This document shows positions 1-7,886 of a DNA stretch of 64,000 nucleotides, in pieces. The notes beneath the pieces were generated by a model. That model did not search any database. It was not told the origin of the DNA and was given only the letters and a program-made list of their open reading frames with translations. Location: the NCBI RefSeq assembly GCF_018622995.1, contig NZ_CP076022.1, positions 1,922,001-1,986,000 of the forward strand. The letters run 5' to 3'. The first letter of the stretch is position 1. The number at the start of each line of letters is the position of its first letter. The stretch comes from Arthrobacter jiangjiafuii (GTDB lineage Bacteria; Actinomycetota; Actinomycetes; Actinomycetales; Micrococcaceae). Position numbers and translations under genes: made by a program.

Positions 1-665
1 ATGGCGGCGCCGATGCCGCGGGCGGCTCCGGTCACGACTGCAACCTTGCCCGCCAGCGGAGCGTTCCAGTCCGCGGGCAAGACCCCGGCCTCGGAACCAA
101 CGGTTATGAACTGGCCGCTGACATAGGCGCTCTTGCCCGAGAGCAGGAAGCGCAGGGCCGCCGCAACCGACGGGGCCGTGGCCTGGACGCCGTTGGCCAG
201 CACGATTCCGTTGGCGGTGGCACCGTCGCGGAGTTCGTGGGCAATGGAACGCAGCAAACCGTCCACGCCCTGCCGGGCAGCGGCGGCCTCGGGAGCCAGG
301 GCTTCCGCCGCGGGCCGGGAGATGGTGAGAACGCGGCCGCCCGGGGCCAGGTCGCGCAGGGCGGCACCGGCGGCCAGGGTTGCCTCGCCCAGGTCTTCGG
401 GTGCGCCAGCGGTATCCAGGACCAGTAGGATGGCGCCGAGCTTCTCCTTGGGCGTTGCGTGCCGGCGGACGTCCTGGTCCCAGCGCAGCAGCAGCTGCGA
501 GAGCTCATCGGCTGCCTCACCCTTGCCCAGGACCAGCACCGGTCCGGGGACCAGCGGCTTGGACGGATCAAAGCGGCGCAGGACGGACGGCCGGGGCAGG
601 CCCAGCTTCTTCGCGATTTCCTTGGTGATGCCGGAATTGACGAGGTTCAGGTAGGTGTCGCCCAT
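1..665 (-). CDS. 3-oxoacyl-ACP reductase, FabG4-like (3' end outside window)
   Basis: NADPH-dependent ketoreductase of the two-Rossmann-domain (FabG4/high-molecular-weight) type. About 221 residues are visible. The first ~200 form a degenerate Rossmann/flavodoxin-like domain; near residue 205 a true SDR domain begins, with the nucleotide motif VVTGAARGIGAAI at the window edge. The catalytic Ser-Tyr-Lys lies outside. ATG at 665 is chosen because it lies 2 bp after the thiolase stop, which implies translational coupling. The pairing with a FadA2/FadI-type thiolase resembles mycobacterial fabG4-fadA2 and suggests fatty-acyl chain modification or beta-oxidation. Family call is firm; substrate chain length cannot be read from sequence. 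Confidence 0.85.
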   Translation of the reverse strand, partial: MGDTYLNLVNSGITKEIAKKLGLPRPSVLRRFDPSKPLVPGPVLVLGKGEAADELSQLLLRWDQDVRRHATPKEKLGAILLVLDTAGAPEDLGEATLAAGAALRDLAPGGRVLTISRPAAEALAPEAAAARQGVDGLLRSIAHELRDGATANGIVLANGVQATAPSVAAALRFLLSGKSAYVSGQFITVGSEAGVLPADWNAPLAGKVAVVTGAARGIGAA

Positions 666-667
666 GA

Positions 668-2005
668 TCAGCGTGCCTCAAGGATCGCGACGAGACCCTG
701 GCCGCCTGCGGCGCAGATGGAAATGAGGCCGCGGCCGGAGCCCTTTTCGTGGAGCATCTTGGCCAGGGAGGCAACGATGCGTCCGCCGGTGGCGGCGAAC
801 GGGTGGCCTGCGGCCAGCGAGGAGCCGTTGACGTTCAGCTTGGAACGGTCGATGGTTCCCAGCGGGCCTTCCAGGCCGAGGCGTGTGCGGCAGAACTCGT
901 CGTCCTCCCAGGCAGCCAGCGTGCTGAGCACGGTGCCGGCGAAGGCTTCGTGGATTTCGAAGAAGTCGAAGTCATCCAGCGTCAGGCCGTTGCGGGCCAG
1001 CAGGCGCGGCACGGCAAAGGCGGGGGCCATCAGCAGGCCGTCCTTGCCGTGCACGAAGTCCACGGCACCGGCTTCGGCATCAACGATATTGGCCAGCATC
1101 GGCAGGTCATGCTCGCGGGCGAAGTCCTCCGACCCCAGCAGGACCACCGAGGCTCCGTCGGTCAGGGGGGTGGAGTTGCCGGCGGTCATGGTCGCTTCAT
1201 CGCCCAGGGCACGGCCGAAGGCGGGCTTCAGCTTGCCCAGCTTTTCCATGGTGGTGTCCGGGCGCAGGTTGGCGTCCCTGGAGAGGCCGCGGTACGGAGT
1301 CACCAGGTCGTCGAAGAAGCCGCGGTCGTAGGCAGCCGCCATGTTGCGGTGGCTGGCCAGCGCCAGCTCATCCTGTGCTTCGCGGGTGATCTTCCACTGC
1401 GCGGTGGTGAGTGCCTGGTGCTCGCCCATGGACAGCCCGGTGCGGGGCTCGCCGGTGGAGGGAGCGTTGGGGGCCAGGTCCTTGGGTCGGATCCGGGCAA
1501 CCGCAGCCAGCTTCTGCTTGGTGGTCTTGGCCCGGGACAGGTCCAGCAGGGCCCGGCGCAGGCCTTCGCTGACGGCGATCGGCGCGTCGGAAGCGGAGTC
1601 CACTCCGCCGGCAATTGCGGACTCAAGCTGGCCGAGCTTGATCTTGTTGGCCAGGCTGATCACGGTCTCGAGTCCGGTGGCGCATGCCTGCTGCACATCG
1701 TAGGCGGGGGTTTCAGCGGACAGTGCGGATCCCAGCACTGCCTCGCGGGTCAGATTGAAGTCCCGGGAGTGCTTCAGCACGGCGCCGCCGGCGACTTCGC
1801 CGATGCGCTCGCCCTGGAGCCCGAACCGGGCCACGAGCCCGTCCAGGGCTGCGGTCAGCATGTCCTGGTTGGAACTGTAGGTGTACTTGCCGCCGGACCG
1901 GGCAAAGGGAATGCGGTTTCCGCCGATGACGACGGCCTTCCGGGCGGTGGGAGCAGGGGTGGACCCGCCGGTTGCGGCGGACTCGGCCTGGGGGTGTACG
2001 GCCAT
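668..2005 (-). CDS. acetyl-CoA C-acyltransferase (thiolase), FadI/FadA2-like
   Basis: Thiolase of 445 aa that cleaves or forms 3-ketoacyl-CoA. Visible motifs are the nucleophilic Cys108 in VQQACATGLE, HEAFAG, the NVNGSSLAAGHPFAATGGR block and the C-terminal CAAGGQG segment where thiolases carry the second catalytic Cys. Start ATG 2005 follows a good AAGGAG ribosome site; an open frame extends upstream but has no family similarity. It is probably co-transcribed with the downstream FabG4-like reductase and is divergent from a TetR regulator whose start is 80 bp away, a typical arrangement for a regulator controlling its neighbour. Confidence 0.93.
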   Translation of the reverse strand: MAVHPQAESAATGGSTPAPTARKAVVIGGNRIPFARSGGKYTYSSNQDMLTAALDGLVARFGLQGERIGEVAGGAVLKHSRDFNLTREAVLGSALSAETPAYDVQQACATGLETVISLANKIKLGQLESAIAGGVDSASDAPIAVSEGLRRALLDLSRAKTTKQKLAAVARIRPKDLAPNAPSTGEPRTGLSMGEHQALTTAQWKITREAQDELALASHRNMAAAYDRGFFDDLVTPYRGLSRDANLRPDTTMEKLGKLKPAFGRALGDEATMTAGNSTPLTDGASVVLLGSEDFAREHDLPMLANIVDAEAGAVDFVHGKDGLLMAPAFAVPRLLARNGLTLDDFDFFEIHEAFAGTVLSTLAAWEDDEFCRTRLGLEGPLGTIDRSKLNVNGSSLAAGHPFAATGGRIVASLAKMLHEKGSGRGLISICAAGGQGLVAILEAR

Positions 2006-2069
2006 GACTCTGATCTCCTTGGGGGTGGCTGCAAAAATGTGAGGGAGGTTACTGCAACCCAGCGTACCT

Positions 2070-2084
2070 GATACGCTCAGTATC
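2070..2084. promoter_or_regulatory. palindrome abutting tetR start, candidate operator
   Basis: Perfect inverted repeat GATAC-GCTCA-GTATC ending at the base before the GTG of the TetR-family gene, inside the thiolase/tetR divergent promoter. TetR proteins bind such short palindromes. There is no Shine-Dalgarno before the GTG, and a weak -10-like TACGCT (2072-2077) lies 7 nt upstream, so transcription may start at the GTG and the palindrome would then overlap the promoter. Operator function is inference. Confidence 0.4.
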
Positions 2085-2807
2085 GTGAACACTGCTCTTG
2101 AGGATCCTCCCTCCCCCGCACCGTCGGATGGACGGTCCCTGCGCTGGGAAGCCCACCGGACCGAACGCCGCCATGAACTGATCAAGGCAGCGCGAAGGGC
2201 CGTGCACGCCCTGGGGGCGGGCGCTTCCATGGAGGAAATTGCCGCAGCGTCGGGCACGTCGAAGTCGGTGTACTACCGGTACTTCGGGGACAAAGCCGGG
2301 CTGCAGCAGGCCATGGGCGACCTGGTCCTGACGCAGATGCAGGAGCGGATCCTGGCTGCCGGACGGACGGCGGAATCACCCCGGGCGGGTATGCAGGCCA
2401 TGGTCTCCGCTTACCTGCAGATGGCCCAGACCTCGCCCCAGGTCTACGCCTTCGTCACCGGGCGTTCCGCAGGTGAAGCCGCCGGAAACGCCGAGCCGCG
2501 GTTCGCTGAGAGCCTGTCCCATTTCCTGGATGCCATCACAGCGATGATGGCCCGCGCCATGCGGGCTTATCTCGACACTGAATCCCCGGCAGAATCCGCC
2601 GCCGACTCCCCCGCCGGCCCCGATGCGCCGCGCCTGGGAGCTGCTGCCGGTTTTTGGCCCACCGCGGCACTGGGGATGGTCCGGGCTGCCGGTGAACGCT
2701 GGCTCGCGGCCGAACCGGGTCCCGGCAAGCCAACCGAAGAACAAATGACCCGCCAGCTCACCACCTGGCTTTTTGACGGCATCGGGTACGAGCAGGGCAC
2801 CCGGTGA
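2085..2807 (+). CDS. TetR/AcrR family transcriptional regulator
   Basis: 240 aa. The N-terminal helix-turn-helix is recognisable at about residues 25-70 (RRHELIKAARRAVHALGAG, then SMEEIAAASGTSKSVYYRYF and GDKAGLQQAM), followed by a ligand-binding helical domain with an Ala/Pro-rich insertion near residues 165-185. GTG start at 2085 without a recognisable ribosome site suggests a leaderless message. It sits between a thiolase/reductase pair on the other strand and an acyl-CoA dehydrogenase 88 bp downstream, so a fatty-acyl-responsive repressor of these genes is the natural inference. The ligand is unknown. Confidence 0.9.
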   Translation: MNTALEDPPSPAPSDGRSLRWEAHRTERRHELIKAARRAVHALGAGASMEEIAAASGTSKSVYYRYFGDKAGLQQAMGDLVLTQMQERILAAGRTAESPRAGMQAMVSAYLQMAQTSPQVYAFVTGRSAGEAAGNAEPRFAESLSHFLDAITAMMARAMRAYLDTESPAESAADSPAGPDAPRLGAAAGFWPTAALGMVRAAGERWLAAEPGPGKPTEEQMTRQLTTWLFDGIGYEQGTR

Positions 2808-2895
2808 CCGGGCAGCGCCTTTCCACAAGCTTCCTCCCCGCAGTTCCACGCACTGCGAAATCCCACAGGCACTACAACAACGAGAAGGACACGCA

Positions 2896-4992
2896 ATGAC
2901 GCAAGCAATCTCCAGTACCGAACGCCAGATCCCCGCCGGTGCCTCCGTCCGCGATGATGACAGCGCAGTCATCAACGTGGACGCCCTGAGCCGGGTACTG
3001 CTGGGCAAATGGGCTGACGAACGCCTCCAGGCCCGCGCGCTCGCCGGCAGCGACGCCCTGCACACGCCTGCAGGCCTGTCGCACACAGAGCACCGCGAAC
3101 GCGTCATGACGCAGCTGAAGATCCTGGTGGACGCCAAGGCCGTGCACCGGGCGTTCCCCTCCTCCCTCGGCGGCGAGGACAGCCATGGCGGCAACGTGGC
3201 CGGCTTCGGCGAACTGGTGGTGGCTGACCCGTCGCTGCAGATCAAGGCTGGCGTGCAGTGGGGCCTGTTCGGCGGCGCCGTCATGCATCTGGGCACTAAG
3301 GAACACCACGAGAAGTGGCTGCCCGGCATCATGAGCCTGGAGATCCCCGGCTGCTTCGCGATGACTGAAACCGGACACGGTTCCGATGTGGCCAGCATTG
3401 CCACCACCGCCGAATACGACGCCGCCACGGAAGAGTTCATCATCAACACTCCGTTCCGCGCCGCATGGAAGGACTACATCGGCAACGCCGCAGTCCACGG
3501 CAAGGCCGCCGTGGTCTTCGCCCACCTCATCACCGCAGGGGTGGACCACGGAGTGCACGCGTTCTACGTCGAACTGCGCGACGACAACGGCTTCCTGCCC
3601 GGCGTCGGAGGCGAGGATGACGGCGTCAAGGGCGGCCTGAACGGCATCGACAACGGCAGGCTGCACTTCTCCAACGTCCGCGTTCCCCGCACCAACCTGC
3701 TCAACCGCTACGGCGATGTTGCAGCCGACGGTACCTACACGTCGTCGATCGAGAGCCCGGGCCGGCGTTTCTTCACGATGATCGGCACCCTGGTCCAGGG
3801 CCGGGTGTCCCTGGACGGCGCCGCAGTGGCCGCCAGCAAGCTGGCCCTGAAGACCGCCATCCAGTACGGCACCGAGCGGCGGCAGTTCAACGGCGCGTCG
3901 GACATCACCGAGGAAGTCCTGATGGACTACCAGCAGCACCAGCGCCGGCTCCTGCCGCGGCTGGCCACCACGTACGCTGCGGCCTTCGCGCACGAGGAAC
4001 TGCTGCATAAGTTCGACGACGTCTTCTCCGGCGCCCACGACACTGACGAAGACCGCCAGGATCTGGAGACGCTGGCAGCCGGATTGAAGTCGCTCTCGAC
4101 CTGGCACGCCCTGGACACGCTGCAGGAAGCGCGCGAGGCCACCGGCGGCGCCGGCTTCCTGGCCGAAAACCGGCTGACCGCCCTGCGTGCCGACCTGGAT
4201 ATCTACGCCACATTCGAGGGCGACAACACCGTCCTGCTGCAACTGGTCGCCAAGCGCCTGCTCGCCGACTACGCCAAGGAATTCGTGGGAGCTGACTTCG
4301 GCGTCCTCGCCCGGTACGCCGTCGGCCAGGCCACCGACCGCACCATGCACCGCACCGGCCTGCGGCAGATTGTCCAGGCGTTTGCGGACACCGGCTCGGA
4401 AAAGAAATCCGCCATTGCCCTGCGCGACCCCAAGACGCAGCGGGACCTGCTGACGGACCGGGTGGGGACCATGGTTGCCGAAGTTGCCGGTGCCCTGCGC
4501 GGTGCCCGCAAGCTGCCCAAGGACAAGGGTGCGGCTGTCTTCAACGACAACCAGCATGCCCTGATCGAGGCTGCACGGGCGCATTCCGAACTGCTGCAGT
4601 GGGAGGCCTTCACCAGGGGGCTGGACACCATCGAGGATGCCGGCACCCGTCAGGTGATGACGTGGGTGCGCGATCTGTTCGGCCTGTGCCTGATCGAGAA
4701 GAACCTCTCCTGGTACCTGATGCACGGCCGGCTGTCCTCACAGCGGGCCCGCACCCTGGGTCCGTACATCAACCGGCTTCTGGCCAAGATCCGGCCCCAT
4801 GCCCTGGATCTGGTGGATGCCTTCGGTTACGGTCCCGAGCATCTGCGTGCTTCGGTTGCCACCGGCGCCGAGAAGACGCGGCAGGACGAGGCCATGGAAT
4901 ACCAGCGGCTGATGCGCGCCTCCGGCGCCGCTCCGGTGGATGAGAAAATCCTGATCCAGCGCAAGAAGCAGGCAGCCAAGGGCAACCGCTAA
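2896..4992 (+). CDS. acyl-CoA dehydrogenase / acyl-CoA oxidase-like flavoprotein
   Basis: 698 aa, longer than a classical acyl-CoA dehydrogenase (~380) and similar to the acyl-CoA oxidase branch. Signatures: CFAMTETGHGSDVASIATTA (flavin/substrate loop), the ITEEVLMDYQQHQRRLLPRLA helix region, TGGAGFLAENRL and YATFEGDNTVLLQ, whose Glu (about residue 441) is the expected catalytic base. A C-terminal helical extension of about 200 residues follows. Start ATG 2896 has AGAAGGA upstream; the frame is open before it but unlike the family. It would catalyse the first oxidation of beta-oxidation. Whether electrons go to ETF or O2 cannot be decided here. Confidence 0.9.
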   Translation: MTQAISSTERQIPAGASVRDDDSAVINVDALSRVLLGKWADERLQARALAGSDALHTPAGLSHTEHRERVMTQLKILVDAKAVHRAFPSSLGGEDSHGGNVAGFGELVVADPSLQIKAGVQWGLFGGAVMHLGTKEHHEKWLPGIMSLEIPGCFAMTETGHGSDVASIATTAEYDAATEEFIINTPFRAAWKDYIGNAAVHGKAAVVFAHLITAGVDHGVHAFYVELRDDNGFLPGVGGEDDGVKGGLNGIDNGRLHFSNVRVPRTNLLNRYGDVAADGTYTSSIESPGRRFFTMIGTLVQGRVSLDGAAVAASKLALKTAIQYGTERRQFNGASDITEEVLMDYQQHQRRLLPRLATTYAAAFAHEELLHKFDDVFSGAHDTDEDRQDLETLAAGLKSLSTWHALDTLQEAREATGGAGFLAENRLTALRADLDIYATFEGDNTVLLQLVAKRLLADYAKEFVGADFGVLARYAVGQATDRTMHRTGLRQIVQAFADTGSEKKSAIALRDPKTQRDLLTDRVGTMVAEVAGALRGARKLPKDKGAAVFNDNQHALIEAARAHSELLQWEAFTRGLDTIEDAGTRQVMTWVRDLFGLCLIEKNLSWYLMHGRLSSQRARTLGPYINRLLAKIRPHALDLVDAFGYGPEHLRASVATGAEKTRQDEAMEYQRLMRASGAAPVDEKILIQRKKQAAKGNR

Positions 4993-5011
4993 GTACCGGT
5001 AGGGAAGCAGG

Positions 5012-5035
5012 CCCGGACCGCAAACGCGGTCCGGG
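5012..5035. terminator. hairpin between convergent genes
   Basis: Perfect 10-bp stem CCCGGACCGC-AAAC-GCGGTCCGGG located between the acyl-CoA dehydrogenase stop and the glgA stop. It lacks a U tract on either side but is ideally placed as a bidirectional terminator. Confidence 0.6.
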
Positions 5036-6241
5036 TCAGCGGGCTTCCGGCAGGACCGACCTGTAAACCTCCAAGGTGGCGGCGGCAATGGATGACCAGG
5101 AAAACTCCTCGGTGGCCCGGCGGCGTCCGGCCTCGCCCATGCGCTGCGCCCGGTCCGGGTCAGTGACAACCTCGGTCAGCGCCGCGGCGAAGTCCCGCAC
5201 GAAGCCATTCGGATCCAGCGGTGTTCCGGTGCCGTCCGAGACCTGCTCCAACGGGACGAGCAGCCCGGTGAGGCCCGGGGCAACCACCTCGGGAATGCCG
5301 CCGGTAGCGGAAGCCACAACGGCCGTTCCGCAGGCCATGGCCTCCAGATTGACGATGCCCAGCGGCTCATAGATGGACGGGCACGCAAAAACGGTGGCTG
5401 AGCTGAGGACCTTGATGAGTTCGGCGCGCGGCAGCATCCGCTCAATGACGACGACGCCGCTGCGGTGCTCCCGCAGCTCCTCGATCAGCACCGCGGTTTC
5501 CGCCGCCAGCTCCGGGGTGTCGGCGGCGCCGAGGCACAGGACGAGCTGTACCTCCGGCGGCAGCAGGGCGGCGGCGCGAAGCAGGTACGGGACCCCCTTC
5601 TGCCGGGTATTGCGTCCGACAAAGACGACGCTGGGACGGTCCGGATCGATCCCCAGGGCCCGGATGCCTTCCGGATCCGTATCGGGGCGCCACAGGTCAA
5701 CGTCGATGCCGTTGTGCACCACGCGCACCTTGTTCGGATCAACCTCGGGATAGCTGCGCAGGATGTCCTGGCGCATCCCCTCCGACACCGCAATGATGGC
5801 CGCGGCGGCGTCGTACGCCGTTTTCTCCACCCAGGAGGAGACGGCGTAACCGCCGCCGAGCTGCTCGGCCTTCCACGGGCGCAGCGGCTCCAGGCTGTGG
5901 GCGCTGAGGACATGCGGGATGCCGTACAGGAGCGAGCCGAGATGTCCGGCCATGTTGGCGTACCAGGTGTGGGAATGCACCAGGTCCGCTCCGGCCAGGC
6001 CCTGCAGGATCTCCAGGTCGGTGCCGAGGGTCTGCACCGCGGGGTTGGCGGCCCCGAGTTCGGCCGGCACGCCGTAGGAGCGCACTACGGCACCGTGGTA
6101 GTCCTCGGGCCGGGGGGCACCAAAGGCATGGACATGGAGGTCCACATGCTCGGCCAGCACCCGGCTGAGTTCGGCTACGTGGACGCCTGCTCCGCCGTAG
6201 ATTTCGGGCGGGAATTCCTTGGACACAATATCAACTCGCAC
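5036..6241 (-). CDS. glgA: glycogen synthase / alpha-maltose-1-phosphate synthase (GT4)
   Basis: Actinobacterial GlgA of 401 aa. Begins VRVDIVSKEFPPEIYGGAG, with the glycine-rich GAG acceptor loop; later HSHTWYANMAGHL, VFVGRNTRQKGV (C-terminal nucleotide-sugar domain) and the E-x7-E type motif YEPLGIVNLEAMACGTAVVAS. In mycobacteria this family (GlgM) uses ADP-glucose to make maltose-1-phosphate for the GlgE route; here only its relation to the divergent ADP-glucose producer glgC is visible. GTG 6241 matches the usual family start. A second in-frame GTG at 6265 lies exactly 6 nt after a -10-like TAGATC, so a leaderless 409-aa form is possible. Confidence 0.9.
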   Translation of the reverse strand: MRVDIVSKEFPPEIYGGAGVHVAELSRVLAEHVDLHVHAFGAPRPEDYHGAVVRSYGVPAELGAANPAVQTLGTDLEILQGLAGADLVHSHTWYANMAGHLGSLLYGIPHVLSAHSLEPLRPWKAEQLGGGYAVSSWVEKTAYDAAAAIIAVSEGMRQDILRSYPEVDPNKVRVVHNGIDVDLWRPDTDPEGIRALGIDPDRPSVVFVGRNTRQKGVPYLLRAAALLPPEVQLVLCLGAADTPELAAETAVLIEELREHRSGVVVIERMLPRAELIKVLSSATVFACPSIYEPLGIVNLEAMACGTAVVASATGGIPEVVAPGLTGLLVPLEQVSDGTGTPLDPNGFVRDFAAALTEVVTDPDRAQRMGEAGRRRATEEFSWSSIAAATLEVYRSVLPEAR

Positions 6242-6279
6242 TAAACCAACGTAGTGCACTGCCACTCGGGTGATCTAGT

Positions 6280-6426
6280 GTGAAGAACAGCAGACTTATT
6301 ACTGCGCGGAACAGCTACTACCCGCAGCAGCAGGCAGCACCACCACAGGCAGCACCACAGGCAGCACCACAGCAAGAAGCACCAACACACCGCGTGGACT
6401 TGCAGCAGCAGACGACGCAGCGATAA
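6280..6426 (+). CDS. possible leader peptide with QAAP repeats upstream of glgC
   Basis: Small open frame of 48 codons beginning GTG 6280 and ending TAA, 16 bp before glgC. The middle is low complexity: a 12-nt unit encoding Gln-Ala-Ala-Pro occurs three times (6331, 6346, 6358) with a degenerate fourth, flanked by runs of Gln. No ribosome site is visible before the GTG. It could be a translated leader of glgC, a remnant, or merely a CA-rich unstructured 5' leader. Coding status is uncertain. Confidence 0.25.
   Translation: MKNSRLITARNSYYPQQQAAPPQAAPQAAPQQEAPTHRVDLQQQTTQR
6331..6369 (+). repeat. 12-nt repeats in glgC leader
   Basis: Unit CAGGCAGCACCA at 6331-6342, 6346-6357 and 6358-6369; the last two are directly adjacent and the first is separated by one CCA triplet. 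The spacing is all multiples of three. The tract is nearly free of T and forms a CA/GC-rich leader before glgC. It may vary in copy number between strains. Confidence 0.85.
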
Positions 6427-6442
6427 ACAGGGGAATTACGAA

Positions 6443-7720
6443 ATGGCGCCAAAGAAGGTTCTGGCCGTTGTCCTTGCCGGCGGAGAAGGCAAACGCCTCA
6501 TGCCCCTGACTGCGGACCGGGCAAAACCCGCAGTACCTTTTGCCGGACGTTACCGGCTCATCGATTTCGCCTTATCCAACCTGGTGAATTCGGGATACCT
6601 GCAGATAGTGGTGCTGACGCAGTACAAGTCGCACAGCCTGGACCGGCACATTTCCGAAACCTGGCGGCTCTCCACGCAGCTGCAGAATTACGTCGCTTCG
6701 GTACCGGCCCAGCAGCGGGTCGGCAAGAGCTGGTTCCTGGGCAGCGCCAACGCGATCTACCAGTCCATGAACCTCATCGATGACGCCCGGCCGGACATCG
6801 TGGTGGTCATCGGAGCAGACCACGTGTACCGGATGGACTTCTCCCAGATGGTCGAGGCCCACATCGCCTCCGGCGCATCAGTCTCGGTGGCCGCCGTCCG
6901 GCAGCCGCTGCACCTGGCGGACCAGTTCGGCGTCATTGAAACGGATCCCCAAAGCCCGGGACGGATCGGCGCCTTTGTCGAAAAGCCTGCCACCACGCCC
7001 GGCCTGCCCGATGATCCGGAGATGTTCCTGGCCTCCATGGGCAATTACGTCTTCAACACCGATGCCCTGGTCGAAGCCCTGAAGGTTGATGCCGAGCGGC
7101 TCATCACCAAGCACGACATGGGCGGCGACATCATTCCCTACTTCGTGGACCGCAACGACGCCGCCGTCTACGACTTCTCACACAATGTCATTCCGGGAGC
7201 CACCGGCAGCGACCACCAGTACTGGCGCGACGTCGGTACCCTCGATTCGTACTACGACGCCAACATGGACCTGATCTCCCCGTTGCCGGCGTTCAACCTG
7301 TACAACCTGCAGTGGCCCATCTACACGAGGCAGAGCATCTCCCCGCCCGCAAAGTTCGTGCGCAGCGCCGCCGACCAGGCCGGCACCGCCTTCGACTCCA
7401 TCGTCTCCAACGGCGTCGTGATCTCCGGCGGTACCGTCACCGGTTCCGTGCTCGCTCCGGACGTTTACGTGGACTCCGGCGCTGTGGTGACCGACTCGGT
7501 GCTGATGGACGGAATCCATGTCGGTGCCGGAGCGGTGGTGCGCCGGGCGATCATCGACAAGTTCGTTCAGATCCCGCCGGGTGCCACCATTGGCGTGGAC
7601 CGGGAGCTGGACCTCGCGCGGGGGTTCACCGTGACGGCCTCGGGCCTGACCGTACTGAGCAAAGGCCAGCGGGTGTCCCTGCCGGAACCGGAACCGGAGC
7701 CGGAGCCTGCCCCTGCCTGA
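6443..7720 (+). CDS. glgC: glucose-1-phosphate adenylyltransferase
   Basis: 425 aa; makes ADP-glucose from glucose-1-phosphate and ATP, the committed step of glycogen/maltosyl-donor synthesis. N-terminal nucleotidyltransferase motif [15 protein letters not shown] with downstream KPAVPF, then [34 protein letters not shown] and [12 protein letters not shown]. The C-terminal third is a left-handed beta-helix ([20 protein letters not shown] and following). The extreme C-terminus is an acidic Pro-Glu run ([12 protein letters not shown]), an unusual tail. ATG 6443 has AGGGGAAT upstream. Divergent from glgA, giving a compact glycogen locus. Confidence 0.97.
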   Translation: MAPKKVLAVVLAGGEGKRLMPLTADRAKPAVPFAGRYRLIDFALSNLVNSGYLQIVVLTQYKSHSLDRHISETWRLSTQLQNYVASVPAQQRVGKSWFLGSANAIYQSMNLIDDARPDIVVVIGADHVYRMDFSQMVEAHIASGASVSVAAVRQPLHLADQFGVIETDPQSPGRIGAFVEKPATTPGLPDDPEMFLASMGNYVFNTDALVEALKVDAERLITKHDMGGDIIPYFVDRNDAAVYDFSHNVIPGATGSDHQYWRDVGTLDSYYDANMDLISPLPAFNLYNLQWPIYTRQSISPPAKFVRSAADQAGTAFDSIVSNGVVISGGTVTGSVLAPDVYVDSGAVVTDSVLMDGIHVGAGAVVRRAIIDKFVQIPPGATIGVDRELDLARGFTVTASGLTVLSKGQRVSLPEPEPEPEPAPA

Positions 7721-7762
7721 GCCGCCGGGCGTGCCGCGGCACACCGGCCTGTGATTTTTCCC

Positions 7763-7795
7763 CGCTGCGGCGTCCGGATACCGGGCGCCGCAGCG
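7763..7795 (+). terminator. rho-independent-like terminator after glgC
   Basis: Inverted repeat with 10-bp arms CGCTGCGGCG (7763-7772) and CGCCGCAGCG (7786-7795), a 13-nt loop that can pair internally, then TTTCGTTG. It lies 43 bp after the glgC stop. Confidence 0.7.
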
Positions 7796-7886
7796 TTTCG
7801 TTGTAAGGTCGGAAAGCACCAAAAATGCCCCCGCCGTGTTCTCGCCGGCGGATTACACAGCGGAAAACACGGCAGAAACGACTTTC

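Noticed and set aside
749-2071. Long open frame on the plus strand antisense to the thiolase gene
   Set aside because: Gly/Val/Gln-rich composition with no motif; an expected by-product of GC-rich codon usage opposite a clear thiolase.
2872-4725. 617-codon minus-strand frame opposite the acyl-CoA dehydrogenase
   Set aside because: No domain is recognisable and the plus-strand gene has a complete set of family motifs.
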